Part shown: one piece after another, positions 26,034-60,550 of the stretch
How positions within the stretch are numbered: position 1 is the stretch's first letter
Layout of the letters: each line of letters opens with the position of its first letter
Assembly: GCA_963170055.1 (NCBI GenBank)
Contig: CAUJGJ010000179.1
Span: 1,255,601 to 1,319,600, forward strand
DNA length: 64,000 nt
Reading direction: 5' to 3'
Source of the DNA: Halisarca cf. caerulea
Lineage: Eukaryota; Porifera; Demospongiae; Chondrillida; Halisarcidae
The notes under the pieces: model-generated
Told to the model about the DNA's origin: nothing
Databases searched by the model: none
Seen by the model: only the letters and a program-made list of their open reading frames with translations
Program-made: the position numbers and the translations under genes

Positions 26034-28270
26034 CTTCTCTTGTATCAAGGGGATCTGTCTGACTGGAGACGCTTCTAAACACTGGTGTCTGCAAAATGTC
26101 CCTTTTAACCTCATGACCACGTGGAGAAGTCAGTCTAGAAATCTCGGGAAAAGGCTTAATAGGTGTCTGCTTTTGAATGACGGAAATGGACGGTCTATGT
26201 ATTGTATCCATGGTGACAACTGGTGGTATGTTCGTCATGGCAGCTGGGTTAAGCACTGTTACCGGCAACGGTCCTGTGAAACTGGGAATGAAAGTGGGTC
26301 TGGAACTGATGGTCATGGTGCCCTCCATATGCTGTGGGTTAAGGACCATAAGTTGAGAAGTTGGAGTCACTGATGGGATTAAGTGAGATTCGTTGGTTTG
26401 ATGGCTGATGTCACTGTCGTCTGAATGATCCCCTCCAGCAATGTTGCACTCTGTGTGATTGTCCTTCGATGCTCTGTTCACCAGTTCCTCTTGGTTTTTC
26501 TTGCGCCTACGATTGTGAATCCAATTCTGAAATAGAATACGGAAACATGTATACAGCAAACCCTGTCTCAAAGACCACTCACATATAAAGACCACCTGTC
26601 TATAGAAACCACGGTAGACTGGCTCATTGCCTACTTTAGCTGTACTGAAGCACCTCTGTACAAGGACCACCTGTCTACAGAGACCACAATTACTTGGTCC
26701 CTTGAGTGGTCGTTATAGACAGGTTTTACTGTATAATATGGTTTTAATATTTGTGCTGTTTAGACACAATATTGCACCACACACATACACAATGATGATG
26801 TGGTGATAGGAACATAAATGGAATATCTTAAGTATCACAAAACCACATCTGGTGTTATTGCCACGTGTAGAGACATCATTGGGAAAAGTTTGTTTGTGAG
26901 GAGCCTAACCACAGAACAAAACGACAATATTTACATGTTTGCTGTAGAATAAAGTGTAATTTCCTATAAAATCTTTGGGGTGTGGTAAATTGCACAAAAA
27001 CCTGTCAAAACTGTAAATGAAAACCCAACACTACGCGATGCATAAAATAATCACGTAAACAACTTTTTCCCACAATCTGGCTTTCACGAGAATGGGGCAA
27101 TCAATCGTATTAAATTAAATCAATTTGAAAATGAAATATAACAGCTCACAAACTCGGCAAGCCCTATCGCGGAGTATTAGACGATAATGGGGAAAATTAC
27201 ACAAATAAAATACATTTGAACATGCGGATCAACTCGTATTTTACAAACAAACATCGGAAGTTTGTCAAAATTTATCCAAGAATATTAAAATTATTATAAC
27301 ACATGGACTGGGGTGACTGGAACAAAATCTTACAGACTGCAGGACTTGCATAAAATCAAACTTGTACAAACTCTTTTGTGGACTAATTGTCACCATGTGT
27401 TTACTTATAAAATTAGACCAAAATAGTGTAAACAATAAACATTAGAGTTGTGAGAATCTTGTTAGCTATGTAAACATAATCTATTATGGAACAGGCAGAC
27501 AGGGGGGTTATCATGCATCATGCAGAGGTGACACTCACATGTATGATGTCCATTCTGAGTCCGGTCTCCTGCTGTGCTTGCTCTTGTAGGGTGCGTAGTT
27601 TCCGACTTGTGCTTTTCATACCTAACTGCCACAACCTCTCCAATGCTTCTCTTTGCACAGGAAGGATGACTGTCCTCGGAGCACTCTTCCCCTCTCCTAC
27701 CTTTCCCACTTTCTTCATCATGCTGTCTCTCCGATCAGCACCTTCATCAGACCCTCCCATCTGCCCTGTTGAGCTCAACATATTGTTGTATTCTGAAGTT
27801 CTATCTCCACCTTCTGCATCATCTCCATCTGAAAGTTTCAACCTTTTTGACTGGTGATGCTCCTCATCCTCGCTGCGCATTGAAGAAGGACTTCCGACCT
27901 CCACTGGCATTGGTATGATGCCAAGTGTGTCCTCTGCGTACGCGTTCTTGATGTCGAACTGGTGGTAGTGATGTGTGGAATCGTAGCCAACTTTTCCCGG
28001 GTGAGTTTGGTACTGGACGGGTCGCGGGGAACTGCCGGATTCGGAGCCGCTCGTGTACTCCTCCCGCCGCTCCTGTTGCTGCAGCGCAGCTAAATCCTTG
28101 TCCACTTTGGTGGTATGATTGTCTGAGGGCGCCGGGGATGTGCTACTTTCCCGCGATAGGGGGCTTACCTCCCTGCTACCTGGAGACTCCCCGGAGTGCC
28201 AAGGAGAGGACTTAATTTGGAAAGGAGGCCTGCTCTTTCGTCTGCTCACGTAAAGCTGCTCACTTGCCAT
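26034..28270 (-). CDS. Atypical homeodomain transcription factor, exons 1 and 2
   Basis: Exon 1 is 28270-27539 (244 codons from a good ATG) and exon 2 is 26526-26034; the junction is phase 0 (donor GTGAGT, acceptor TTTCAG). Residues 1-195 are Ser/Pro/Glu-rich and look disordered, with a basic QSKRLKLS stretch. The homeodomain spans about residues 198-258; its recognition helix reads RMDIIHNWIHNRRRKKNQ with the invariant W48, N51 and R53. Position 49 is Ile instead of Phe and position 50 is His, which is unusual. Counting back from W48, the intron falls between homeodomain positions 46 and 47, a position also used in other homeobox genes. Helices 1 and 2 fit no class I can name; the spacing gives roughly one extra residue, so it is not a TALE loop. 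Downstream of the homeodomain is a Pro/Thr-rich region with two similar blocks (MVLNPQHM, TVLNPAAM). Exon 2 ends with one leftover base. Expected role: sequence-specific DNA binding in the nucleus. Confidence 0.85.
26554..26731. mobile_element. GACAGGTGGTC-family MITE in homeobox intron 1
   Basis: Ends CAGCAAACCCTGTCT and AGACAGGTTTTACTG are inverted; flanked by TA on both sides. The left end lies only 28 bp from the exon 2 boundary, so it is part of the splice-acceptor region. Confidence 0.75.
26732..27538. other. Homeobox intron 1, no repeats seen
   Basis: AT-rich, unique-looking sequence between two homeodomain-coding exons; no microsatellite in 800 bp, unusual for this window. Confidence 0.5.
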
Positions 28271-28460
28271 GGCTGTGGTCTCTGTGTGTGACGAACTCGC
28301 TTCTTACTAAACTGAACTTGAAATGTATTAATATGTAATAATAATTAGATTCTAAATACCTCAGATGACTGCCGTGATGGTGGACGATGATAGAATGACG
28401 TCACACCCTGGTACGGTGATTCGCGGACGGGCAGACCGTTGAGTTGACTTCCTGAAGGAA
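28271..28460. promoter_or_regulatory. Bidirectional promoter between homeobox gene and ANKRD40
   Basis: Only 190 bp separate the two start codons, which point away from each other. The gap has no microsatellite or MITE, unlike the flanking introns, and holds a perfect CRE. Shared regulation of the two genes is an inference from the spacing. Confidence 0.7.
28396..28403. promoter_or_regulatory. Perfect CRE palindrome TGACGTCA
   Basis: The eight-base CREB/ATF consensus occurs intact 58 bp upstream of the ANKRD40 ATG, inside the divergent promoter. Binding is inferred, not shown. Confidence 0.55.
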
Positions 28461-36814
<8,354 letters not shown>

Positions 36815-37094
36815 CACATGCTTATTCTACTCATTGGAAACAAGTCGTTATGCATGGTATTATCATAGATTATAGGGGCTATATGGTTGCAATTGTCTAC
36901 TATGGTAACTTTGCGCTAGTACATGTACCTGTGACTCACTAGCATTAGCGAGCGTCACAGTCCAGCAGCGAAATTACGCTATTACTACTGCGCATGCGCA
37001 GTGTAGTGTGCACAATTGCGCGCGGGTTATACGGAAAGTTGTCGGCGGATAGTTTACAGTGTATATGATTATACTGGTACTTCCGAAAAGGACG
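36815..37094. promoter_or_regulatory. ANKRD40 3' flank and RNASEH2A promoter
   Basis: This 280-bp gap must hold the ANKRD40 3' UTR and the RNASEH2A promoter. No canonical AATAAA is visible. The GC-richer part (about 36940-37030) contains the 16-base palindrome at 36987-37002. Confidence 0.5.
36987..37002. promoter_or_regulatory. NRF1-type palindrome ACTGCGCATGCGCAGT
   Basis: A perfect 16-base palindrome containing TGCGCATGCGCA, which fits the NRF1 consensus YGCGCAYGCGCR. It lies 93 bp upstream of the RNASEH2A ATG, as is common for housekeeping promoters in animals. Confidence 0.6.
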
Positions 37095-52661
<15,567 letters not shown>

Positions 52662-52712
52662 CTAGCTCGTATTATATTATACTTTTAATTTGAAGTGAAA
52701 TGTCTTCTGTAG

Positions 52713-52758
52713 CACGTGATCATACACATGCATGTGTTCGCGGCTTGACACTCACGTG
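52713..52758. promoter_or_regulatory. Two CACGTG E-boxes upstream of the small membrane protein gene
   Basis: CACGTG occurs at 52713-52718 and 52753-52758, 40 bp apart, within 130 bp of the ATG at 52842. This is the bHLH (Myc/Max, USF, TFE family) core. Function is inferred. Confidence 0.4.
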
Positions 52759-52841
52759 CACATGTTTTCGTCGTTTATCCTATTAATTTGGGGTCGCGGG
52801 TTCGGTTTGAGAGGGCGCGATTTCTCCCTGAAAGATCGGTC

Positions 52842-53099
52842 ATGGCAACACTGAGTGAATTCCTGCAGGTTCCTTTCGATTTATTCGTACTCATTCTTCT
52901 CCTACCAGCCATAATACTCGACACCTTGACATGGGTCGTTCGTGGAGTTTGTTGTTTCGTTGCCATGCTAGTGTATGGAAGTCAGGGAGGTGATTTTCTC
53001 TCGACTGTCAAGTTCTTTGTTGTGTCCCAGTTGCCCGAACTGGCCAAATCCAAGTTACCAAAGCGTCTAACTGAAGCTGTGGCATCAGTGAAGTCGTAA
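52842..53099 (+). CDS. Small membrane protein, 85 residues, unrecognised
   Basis: A single-exon ORF starts at an ATG in a fair context (GGTCATGGCA) 181 bp after the RNASEH2A stop and ends in TAA. Residues 11-47 are very hydrophobic (FVLILLLPAIILDTL, then GVCCFVAMLVYG), enough for one long or two short membrane segments, followed by a polar half with KLPKRLTEAVASVKS at the end. There is no signal peptide cleavage site I would trust. I do not recognise the family. The lack of simple repeats, the normal codon mix and two E-boxes upstream support a real gene. Confidence 0.6.
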   Translation: MATLSEFLQVPFDLFVLILLLPAIILDTLTWVVRGVCCFVAMLVYGSQGGDFLSTVKFFVVSQLPELAKSKLPKRLTEAVASVKS

Positions 53100-53755
53100 T
53101 AGACCACATTCCAAGACTGATTTGCTGCTCATTTCTCATATTTGCAATCCCTCATTTTCTTATCTCTAATTTTGATTTGATTTCTTCAAATCATCATTAC
53201 AACTTTATAATCCATGTTATTGTGTTCCCTGACTATGGCCATACAGGTCTGTTGTGTGTATCAACTTGTACCCGTACTGTACTCCTCTGTGTATGTGTAT
53301 GCATGTTGGTGGTTCCTATTCACTGCCGGATCTGAATGTCTCCACTTTTGCATGCGATAATGATATTAGATTGATGTAATTCCAAATATTGCATTAAGGA
53401 TAATATTGTGATCAAAATATATGTGCACAATATATATATATAGGCACACACAGTTTGATTGAACATCATTTCCATGCATTATATATATACATTGCAACAT
53501 ACAAACCACATGCCTTTGTATAATGTATGTCTATGATATTATTATTATTATTAATACATATAATTTTATTATGATCCAGTGGTCAACTATTACACTACAT
53601 GAGAATAGTATTACTGCATGTGTAAGGTATAATTGTATACAACTATACAGAATTTGTGTTGATAAATTATTATTTTATAAGTTTGTAATAATATTATCTT
53701 GTGTGGTTGTGGGTAGCTAGGAATGTGCTGATCAGGTGAACAGAATGCCAGGTTG
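53100..53755. other. Convergent 3' flanks
   Basis: AT-rich, with short TA and ATT runs (53428-53445, 53536-53552). It must contain the 3' UTRs of the small membrane gene (+) and the coiled-coil gene (-). No other coding signal was seen. Confidence 0.6.
53565..53570 (-). terminator. Candidate poly(A) signal AATAAA of the coiled-coil gene
   Basis: TTTATT on the plus strand reads AATAAA on the minus strand, about 190 bases after the stop codon at 53756. Position fits a short 3' UTR. Confidence 0.45.
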
Positions 53756-56700
53756 CTAGACTTGTGGCTTCACACAAAGTATGTTGTCCTGAGGAGAGCC
53801 ATTCTTTACAACTGAGGATGGTCTTGGACCTTGATCCCTGGCTACTGCTGATCCTGATCCAGTGTTGCCTGTTCCTTGAGTACTTGCATTCAATGCAATC
53901 CCTTCAGTGGGTGTGTCCACAGTACCCTCTTCAGTGGGTGTGTCCACAGTACCCTCTTCAGTGGGTGTGTATATAGTACCCTCTTCAGTGGGTGTGTCCA
54001 CAGTACCCTCTTCAGTTGGTGTGTTCACTGTGGCCTCTTCAGTGGGTGTGTCCATAGTAGCCTCTTCAGTGGGTGTGTCCACAGTAGCCTCTTCAGTGGG
54101 TGTGCCTACTGTGGCCTCTTCAGTGGGTGTGTCCACATTAGCCTGTTCAGTAGGTGTATCCACAGTACCCTCTTCAGTAGGTGTGCCCACAGTACCCTCT
54201 TCAGTGGGTGTGTCCACAGGAGCCTGTTCAGTGGGTGTATCCACAGTGCCCTCTTCAGTAGGTGTGCCCACAGTAGCCTCTTCAGTGGGTGTGTCCACAG
54301 TACCCTCTTCAGTGGGTGTGTCCACAGTACCCTGTTCAGTGAGAGTGTCAGTACTACCCTCTTTAGTGGGTGTGTCCACAGTACTTCCTTCAGTGGGTGT
54401 GTCCACAGTACTCCCTTCAGTGGGTGTGCCTACTGTAGCCTCTTCAGTGGGTATGTCCACAGTACCCTCTTCAGTGGGTGTGTCCACAATACCCTCTTCA
54501 GTGGGTGTGTCCACAGTACCCTCTTCAGTGGGTGTGTCAGTAGTACTCTCTTCAGTGGGTTTGTCAGTAGTACCCTCTTCAGTGGGTGTGTCCACAGTAT
54601 CCTCTTCAGTGGGTGTGTCTGTGGTACCCTCTTCAATGGGTGTGTCCAAATTACTTTCTTCAGTGGGTGTGTCTACAGTAACTTCTTCAGTGGGTGTGTC
54701 CGTAGTACCTTCTTCAGTGGGTGTGTCTGCAGTACCCTCTTCAGTGGGTGTGTCCAAAGTACTTTCTTCAGTGGGTGTGTCCACAGTAACTTCTTCAGTG
54801 GGTGTGTCTATAGTACCGTCATCAGTGGGTGTGTCCACAGTACCTTCTTCAGTGGGTGTGTCCACAGTACCCTCTTCAGTTGGTGTGTCCATAGTACCCT
54901 CTTCAGTGGGTGTGTCTGCAGTACCCTCTTCAGTGGGTGTGTCTATAGTACTTTCTTCAGTGGGTGTGTCCACAGTAACTTCTTCAGTGGGTGTGTCCAC
55001 AGTACCCTCTTCAGTGGGTGTGTCCACAGTACCCTCTTCAGTGGGTGTGTCCACATTACCCTCTTCAGTGGGTGTGTCCACATTACCCTCTTCAGGGGGT
55101 GTGCCCACAGTACCCTCTTCAGTGGGTGTGTCCACAGTGGCCTCTTCAGTGGGTGTGTCCACAGTAGCCTCTTCAGTGGGTGTGTCCACAGTACCCTCTT
55201 CAGTGGGTGTGTCTACTGTGGCCTCTTCAGTGGGTGTGTCCACAGTAGCCTCTTCAGTGGGTGTGTCCACAGTACCCTCTTCAGTGGGTGTGTCTACTGT
55301 GGCCTCTTCAGTGGGTACGTCCACAGTAGCCTCTTCAGTGGGTGTGTCCAAAGTACTTTCTTCAGTGGGTGTGTCCACAGTAACTTCTTCAGTGGGTGTG
55401 TCTGTAGTACCGTCATCAGTAGGTTTGTCTGTGGCACCCCCTTCAGTGGGTGTGTCCACAGTACCTTCTTCAGTGGGTGTATCTGTAGTACCCTCTTCAG
55501 TGGGTGTGTCCACATTAGCCTCTTCAGTGGGTGTGTCCACAGTAGCCTCTTCAGTGGGTGTGTCCACAGTAGCCTCTTCAGTGGGTGTGTCCACAGTAGC
55601 CTCTTCAGTGGGTGCGTCCACCATGGCCTCTTCAGGGGGTGTGACCACAGTAGTCTCTTCAGTGGGTGTGTCCACAGTAGCCTCTTCAGTAGGTGTGTCC
55701 ATAGTATTCTCTTCAGTGGGTGTGTCCACAGTACCCTCTTTAGTGGGTATGTCCACAGTACTCTCTTCAGTGGGTGCGTCCACCATACCCTCTTCAGTGG
55801 GTGTGTCCACAACAATCTGAGCAGTGGGCATATCTGTACCCACCAACGCAGTGAATGATCTTTTGGAGGATGTGCTTTTAGCAATGCTACATCCCATCTT
55901 GCTCCCGACTGATGTTTGACTGGCCTGTGCAGATGGTTTGGTTTTGACAGATTTTAAACTAGTTTGTGCAGATACTGTATCGCCAAAGGACACAGAGCTA
56001 GATTGTGCAGATGACCTAGCTTTGATCAATACTAAGCTAGACTGTACAGATGGTTTGCTTTTGATTGATCTTACACTAGCTTGTACAGAGGGCTTTTTAC
56101 CCATAGACACAGAGCTAGACTGTAAAGATGATTTTGTTTCAATAGGCATGGAGTAAGATGGCTTTCCTGTGATTGATGCTGAGTTAGACAGCTGAGATGA
56201 TTTGCTTTTGGCAGATTTCAAGCTACCTATGGATGGTTTGCCACCAAGTGACACAGAGCTAGATGGCAAAGATGGTTTTGGCTTGATCGACACAGAGCTG
56301 CACTGCAAGGAAGGTTTTGGCTTGATTAACACAGAGCTAGATTGTGCCGATGGCTTAGTTTTGACTGACACAGAGCTAGACTGCACAGCAGATTTGCTAC
56401 TCCCAGATGCCAAGCTCAACTTTGTGGAGGTATGACTACTTTCTTTGTCCAGTTTGCTTTCACTGATTATTTCCATGTCAAGTTTTGCATCTTCCGAAAT
56501 TGTTGGATCATGGGTCACTCCAGTCTCGACAGACCCAAGCGACTCACCACCTGCAGATGACCTGTGAGATGGTACACCTTCAAGTTGTAAGGATAACTCT
56601 TCTCTCGGTGGCAAACTATAGGAAGAATGCTGCTGCTCTCTGGATGAGTGTCTGGTCAGAGGCCTTGAGCTGCCATTGGCTACTGAGTCACTGTTTATCC

Positions 56701-58987
56701 ACTCATCAGTGGAGTCCTTGCCCACCTCCACTAGCACAGTAGGTGTGCAGCTCTCACAGGAGGTCTTCGACTGTGACATGAAGTCCTTCAATACATTGCT
56801 AATAATTGAATCGACAAATTCTTCGGCTATCTGTGCAGACACACTCTTCTTAATCTTTGGCGATTCAGTTCTTTCCATTGTTTGTTCCCAGTCTGCGTGT
56901 GTAAATATAGGATAATATAATTCATCATAATATTATAATTCTATAGTATGCACAAACACGAATTTGTGAATGTGTATTTTGTCAGTCTTTTGTTATACTG
57001 ACAGATTTCAGCATACCTTCAGTGTCTTCCTCTATGTCCATGTCCTCAGAGGAAAGCAAAGTGGAGTCATTTGGTATACCGTCCTCAGAAGAGGGGCTTA
57101 CTGGAACATCTTGCTCCAACATCAATGGCTGAGAATGTACTATTTCTGCAGGTCCTGAGGTAACAGGCTCACATACAAGTGTTGGACTCCTCAAACACAA
57201 TGATTCTTGGCTAACTTTAGAACTAGAAAGCAACCTGGTACTAATTTTGGATTTAATTTCTTCCAGCACTTCCAGACCTTCTGGTCCAAGAGCAGCAACT
57301 TTGCCTACAATTGCTTCAGATATCTGAGGAGACATTTTAACAGCTGACTCAAGTAGTTCCTGACTGATGGCAATTTGAACCTCCTCCACAGCTTCCAGAT
57401 AGTCTCTGTCTTCAATGGATTCAAGAAACAATTCTTCAACAACTTCTTCAGAATCTACTAGAAATTCATTTCCAAGCAAATTGTCTTCGAGTGGCATGGT
57501 CTCAGGGGGAGTGGTGGGCACAGGAACAGAGTCTGGTGCACACAGTCTTTCTTTGTCAATTGTTGTTTCTGGAGGTAATCCACTTCTGCATGGAATCAAA
57601 TGAGCAATGTCTTTCAGAAGATGTAAGGAAGTGTTTGTCTCTTTATTCACAATAGAAACCTTTGATGAAAGTTCTTCAACGTTGTCAGCAACTTGTCCCG
57701 GTAAGCAACCAAATTCATTGGTTGCTTCATGGCTGTGTTTGGCCACAGTTAGCTGTCTTTCTTGTGATGATTGCGGGGAAACACACAGAGATTGATTGAC
57801 CTGACTGAGGGCAGCACTTGAATGCTTTGCTTGAGCTATTTCGGGTTCACTTGTCTGAATCCCACAGTCGTATCTTGCAAGTGAACATCTCTTTACCTTT
57901 GTAGAGTTAATATCTGACAGAACAGGAGCCTCTTCGTACTTGCTCTCACCATCATTCTTGTAGATTGAAGCTCGTTTTGCTATTAAAATTGCTTCTTGTC
58001 TTCTCGCTTCAAGTTCAAGTGCTTTCTCCTTCTTGTCTTTGATTCTGGCCACTAAAACAGCCTTCCTCTCTTCTTCCTAAATTTACAGTGGAAATATGTA
58101 TTTTGAGGAATTGTTAGTCATACGTACGTACGTAGATTTCAATAGTGTGTCTTACAAACAAATTGCTCTGTTTGCTACTTGCATGGCATGGCATGAATGT
58201 ACAGACTTTGGAAGGGAAACAAGCATGGTGTGCTGCGTTGACACATATGCTGCAAAATGGCTATGTAGGTGGAGTCATAGACCCTCTAAACTACATAGTG
58301 TCTATGGTGGAATTATATGCGCAGGTATAAATGGTAAAATGTTGCAGATCTGGAATGCTGATCATGATACATATGCTGTATGTATGTCCTCTATTGAGAC
58401 ATGAGTTTCCTAAGTTTTGCCAACATTGAATTCACAATGTGTGTAGGGTACGGCCAACGCAAGGGCTTCTGTTCTTGCATTGTATTAATTTAAAAGAATT
58501 TTGCAATGTAATAATACAATACAGCAAGTACATGGTGCATATGCTATAACTGGATACCTGAGGACAAGCACTGAATATGACATATTTCTTGTAAAGTCTG
58601 TTACATGCAATGATTGTGGTCTTTACTCTGGACTGCTATATGTGTTGTGATGTGTACTTAGTGAATGTAGGTGAGAGAAATCACCTGTATGGCGTTCAAA
58701 ATGGTTTCCAGAGCAATTCGCCTCTTAATTTCCTTATGTAGTCTAACTTTCTCCTGTTCCAGTAGCTTATCTTCTCTGACTTCCCTTTCAGCTTGAGCTA
58801 CTTCTGCTTGTTGAAGACTCCTGAGATACAGTGAGCATGCCCGTAACACCCACAGCCCACACAAGCATCACTCAATCACACATGTATCTACATACAGTAT
58901 GTAAACTCAATTGCACAACTTCATTTGAGCATTTGCATTATATTATGTGCATGTGCGTACACACATGCACAACATACATACACACAT

Positions 58988-59048
<61 letters not shown>

Positions 59049-59072
59049 ATACACACACACACACACACACAT

Positions 59073-59144
<72 letters not shown>

Positions 59145-60240
59145 CAGTTTGTCCACAGATAAATGCTCAAAATGGTACTATGTAAGTGCTACACACTACT
59201 ACAGCTCGTGATTCACTTTTGAGCTCTTAGCTGTCTCTTCTTTTCGTACTGAAGTCTTATGCTCAGCGATTCTTCCTCTTGTCTCAGCATTTGCTCATAG
59301 TATGTACGTTTCAGATACTCATTCTCTTCCTGCATGGCAAGTATGACGTCCTTTTGTGTCTCAATCATGCTTGGATCCGAAACTGCCTGAGACTGTGGAT
59401 TGGAGTAGCTGATCTGAGAGAACTCATCGCAGGGTCTGGTGCTTTCCAAGTCAACAGGGCAAGAGCATTCGGTGCATGCATCCTTCTACACAGTATAGGG
59501 AGTAGAGTAACATACATGCAAGTCATGCCACGAATAAAAGATACATGAGCAATGTATACTGTTACAATAATTATTAGACTAAAGTGTGTTCACCATGAAT
59601 GTACATTGTGAAGTACTGTAACAGTAATACTAAGAGCTATATACTTCCCAAGCAGCTCCACATTTGCACACACTATCAACATCACCTTTGAACTGGAGTC
59701 TTCCTCTAAGCACTCAATATCTACTTCATCAGCTGAGCATTCATTTGCAGCATTTTCCTGCATCAGGGGTCCTTCCTGTGCTCTAAGCAACATTAACTTC
59801 CTTTGTGTTTCTTGGATTGAACGTGATTGCTTTTCAAGCTGTAAGCTTTCCACACTAGAACTATCTGTCTTTGCAACCAACTTGCGGACTCTCTCCAACC
59901 TCTCTCTCTCTTTCTGCTCCAATTTTCTCAGAATGGATTCTCTCTCAGCTAGCAAGTGACGGGCTTTGGCAGCTAAGCTGTCTTCTTCTTTAGTTTGCAG
60001 TGCTGCACCATCTGCATCAACAAGTCCAACTTTGTGAAGAAATTCCTTTACATTTGTACGCTTGAAGTATGCCTTGAGATGCTTGTCATGTAGACTGTTG
60101 TATGGGCAAGACTGAGAGGAGTCATTGGCAGCCTCTAGCAACCTTCGCAGGTACTGCATTTGTGGACAATGATCGGTTTCGCTATCAAAAGCAGCATCTA
60201 TTAAGTCCGTTGGAAGTTTTGGCACCGTTTCCTTGCTCAT
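53756..60240 (-). CDS. Large coiled-coil protein with TPTEEGTVD tandem repeats
   Basis: Five exons on the minus strand: 60240-59686, 59485-59217, 58820-58685, 58076-57017 and 56892-53756; all phases agree (0, 2, 0, 1), giving 1718 residues. Residues 1-185 start with MSKETVPKLPTDLIDAAFD and contain YFKRTNVKEFLHKVGLVD and then a charged coiled coil (ESILRKLEQKERERLERVRK). Exons 2-4 continue coiled coil (QEENEYLKRTYYEQMLRQ, REVREDKLLEQEKVRLHK, RIKDKKEKALELEARRQE). The last exon begins with an amphipathic helix (SAQIAEEFVDSIISNVL), then a Ser-rich repeat region (SSSVSIKPKPS type, coded at about 55900-56420), then about 70 copies of a nine-residue TPTEEGTVD-type repeat (about residues 1030-1690). 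I do not recognise a named orthologue. Divergent pairing with a centrosomal gene hints at a cilium or centrosome role; that is inference. Confidence 0.85.
53890..55815 (-). repeat. 27-bp coding minisatellite (TPTEEGTVD repeats)
   Basis: About 70 tandem units of 27 bp with plus-strand core GTGGGTGTGTCCACAGTA and CCTCTTCA. Variation is mostly at the Gly/Ala/Ser and Val/Thr/Met positions; Thr-Pro-Thr-Glu-Glu is nearly invariant. The array stays in frame throughout, so selection on the protein is likely. Confidence 0.95.
55900..56420 (-). repeat. Second coding repeat: KPS-x-QSSSVSI type
   Basis: Degenerate repeats of roughly 16 residues coding (A/S)QSSSVSIKxKPS-like units in the same exon, upstream of the TPTEEGTVD array. 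Confidence 0.7.
58985..59143. repeat. (AC)n microsatellite in intron 2 of the coiled-coil gene
   Basis: Reads as (GT)n on the coding strand, 75 bp after the exon 2 donor. Confidence 0.97.
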
Positions 60241-60550
60241 TTTGCTCCAGCTGCTGGTCAGATAAATCGTGCAGTTGAGTGTACATGTATTATTAGAGTT
60301 GAGCTCGGTGAAAGAACTGCTAATAACTCAATACTCGTTTTCTCCCTTGCTGCGAAGGCGTCTTGGGAAATCCATGGCAATCAACACTTAGAGTTAAACC
60401 GTCCAATGAAGTGCAAACATTTGAACGTGAAGGAGGGAAATTAGACTGGTCGGTTTCTTCGTGACGCACAGCCTACTTGGTGGGGATTGTAAACATTGGC
60501 GGTACGCCTTGTGATTGGACGGGATTCCTGCGTACGGAGTGGGTGCCGAA
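60241..60550. promoter_or_regulatory. Bidirectional promoter of the coiled-coil and CEP112-like genes
   Basis: 310 bp separate two start codons that face away from each other. Two inverted CCAAT boxes (ATTGG at 60495-60499 and 60513-60517) are visible. The stretch is free of MITEs and microsatellites. Confidence 0.65.

Noticed and set aside
53876..55858. 660- and 637-residue plus-strand ORFs (SGCVHSTLF, SVGVSTVPS)
   Set aside because: They are antisense readings of the 27-bp coding minisatellite; the minus strand has a phase-matched gene.
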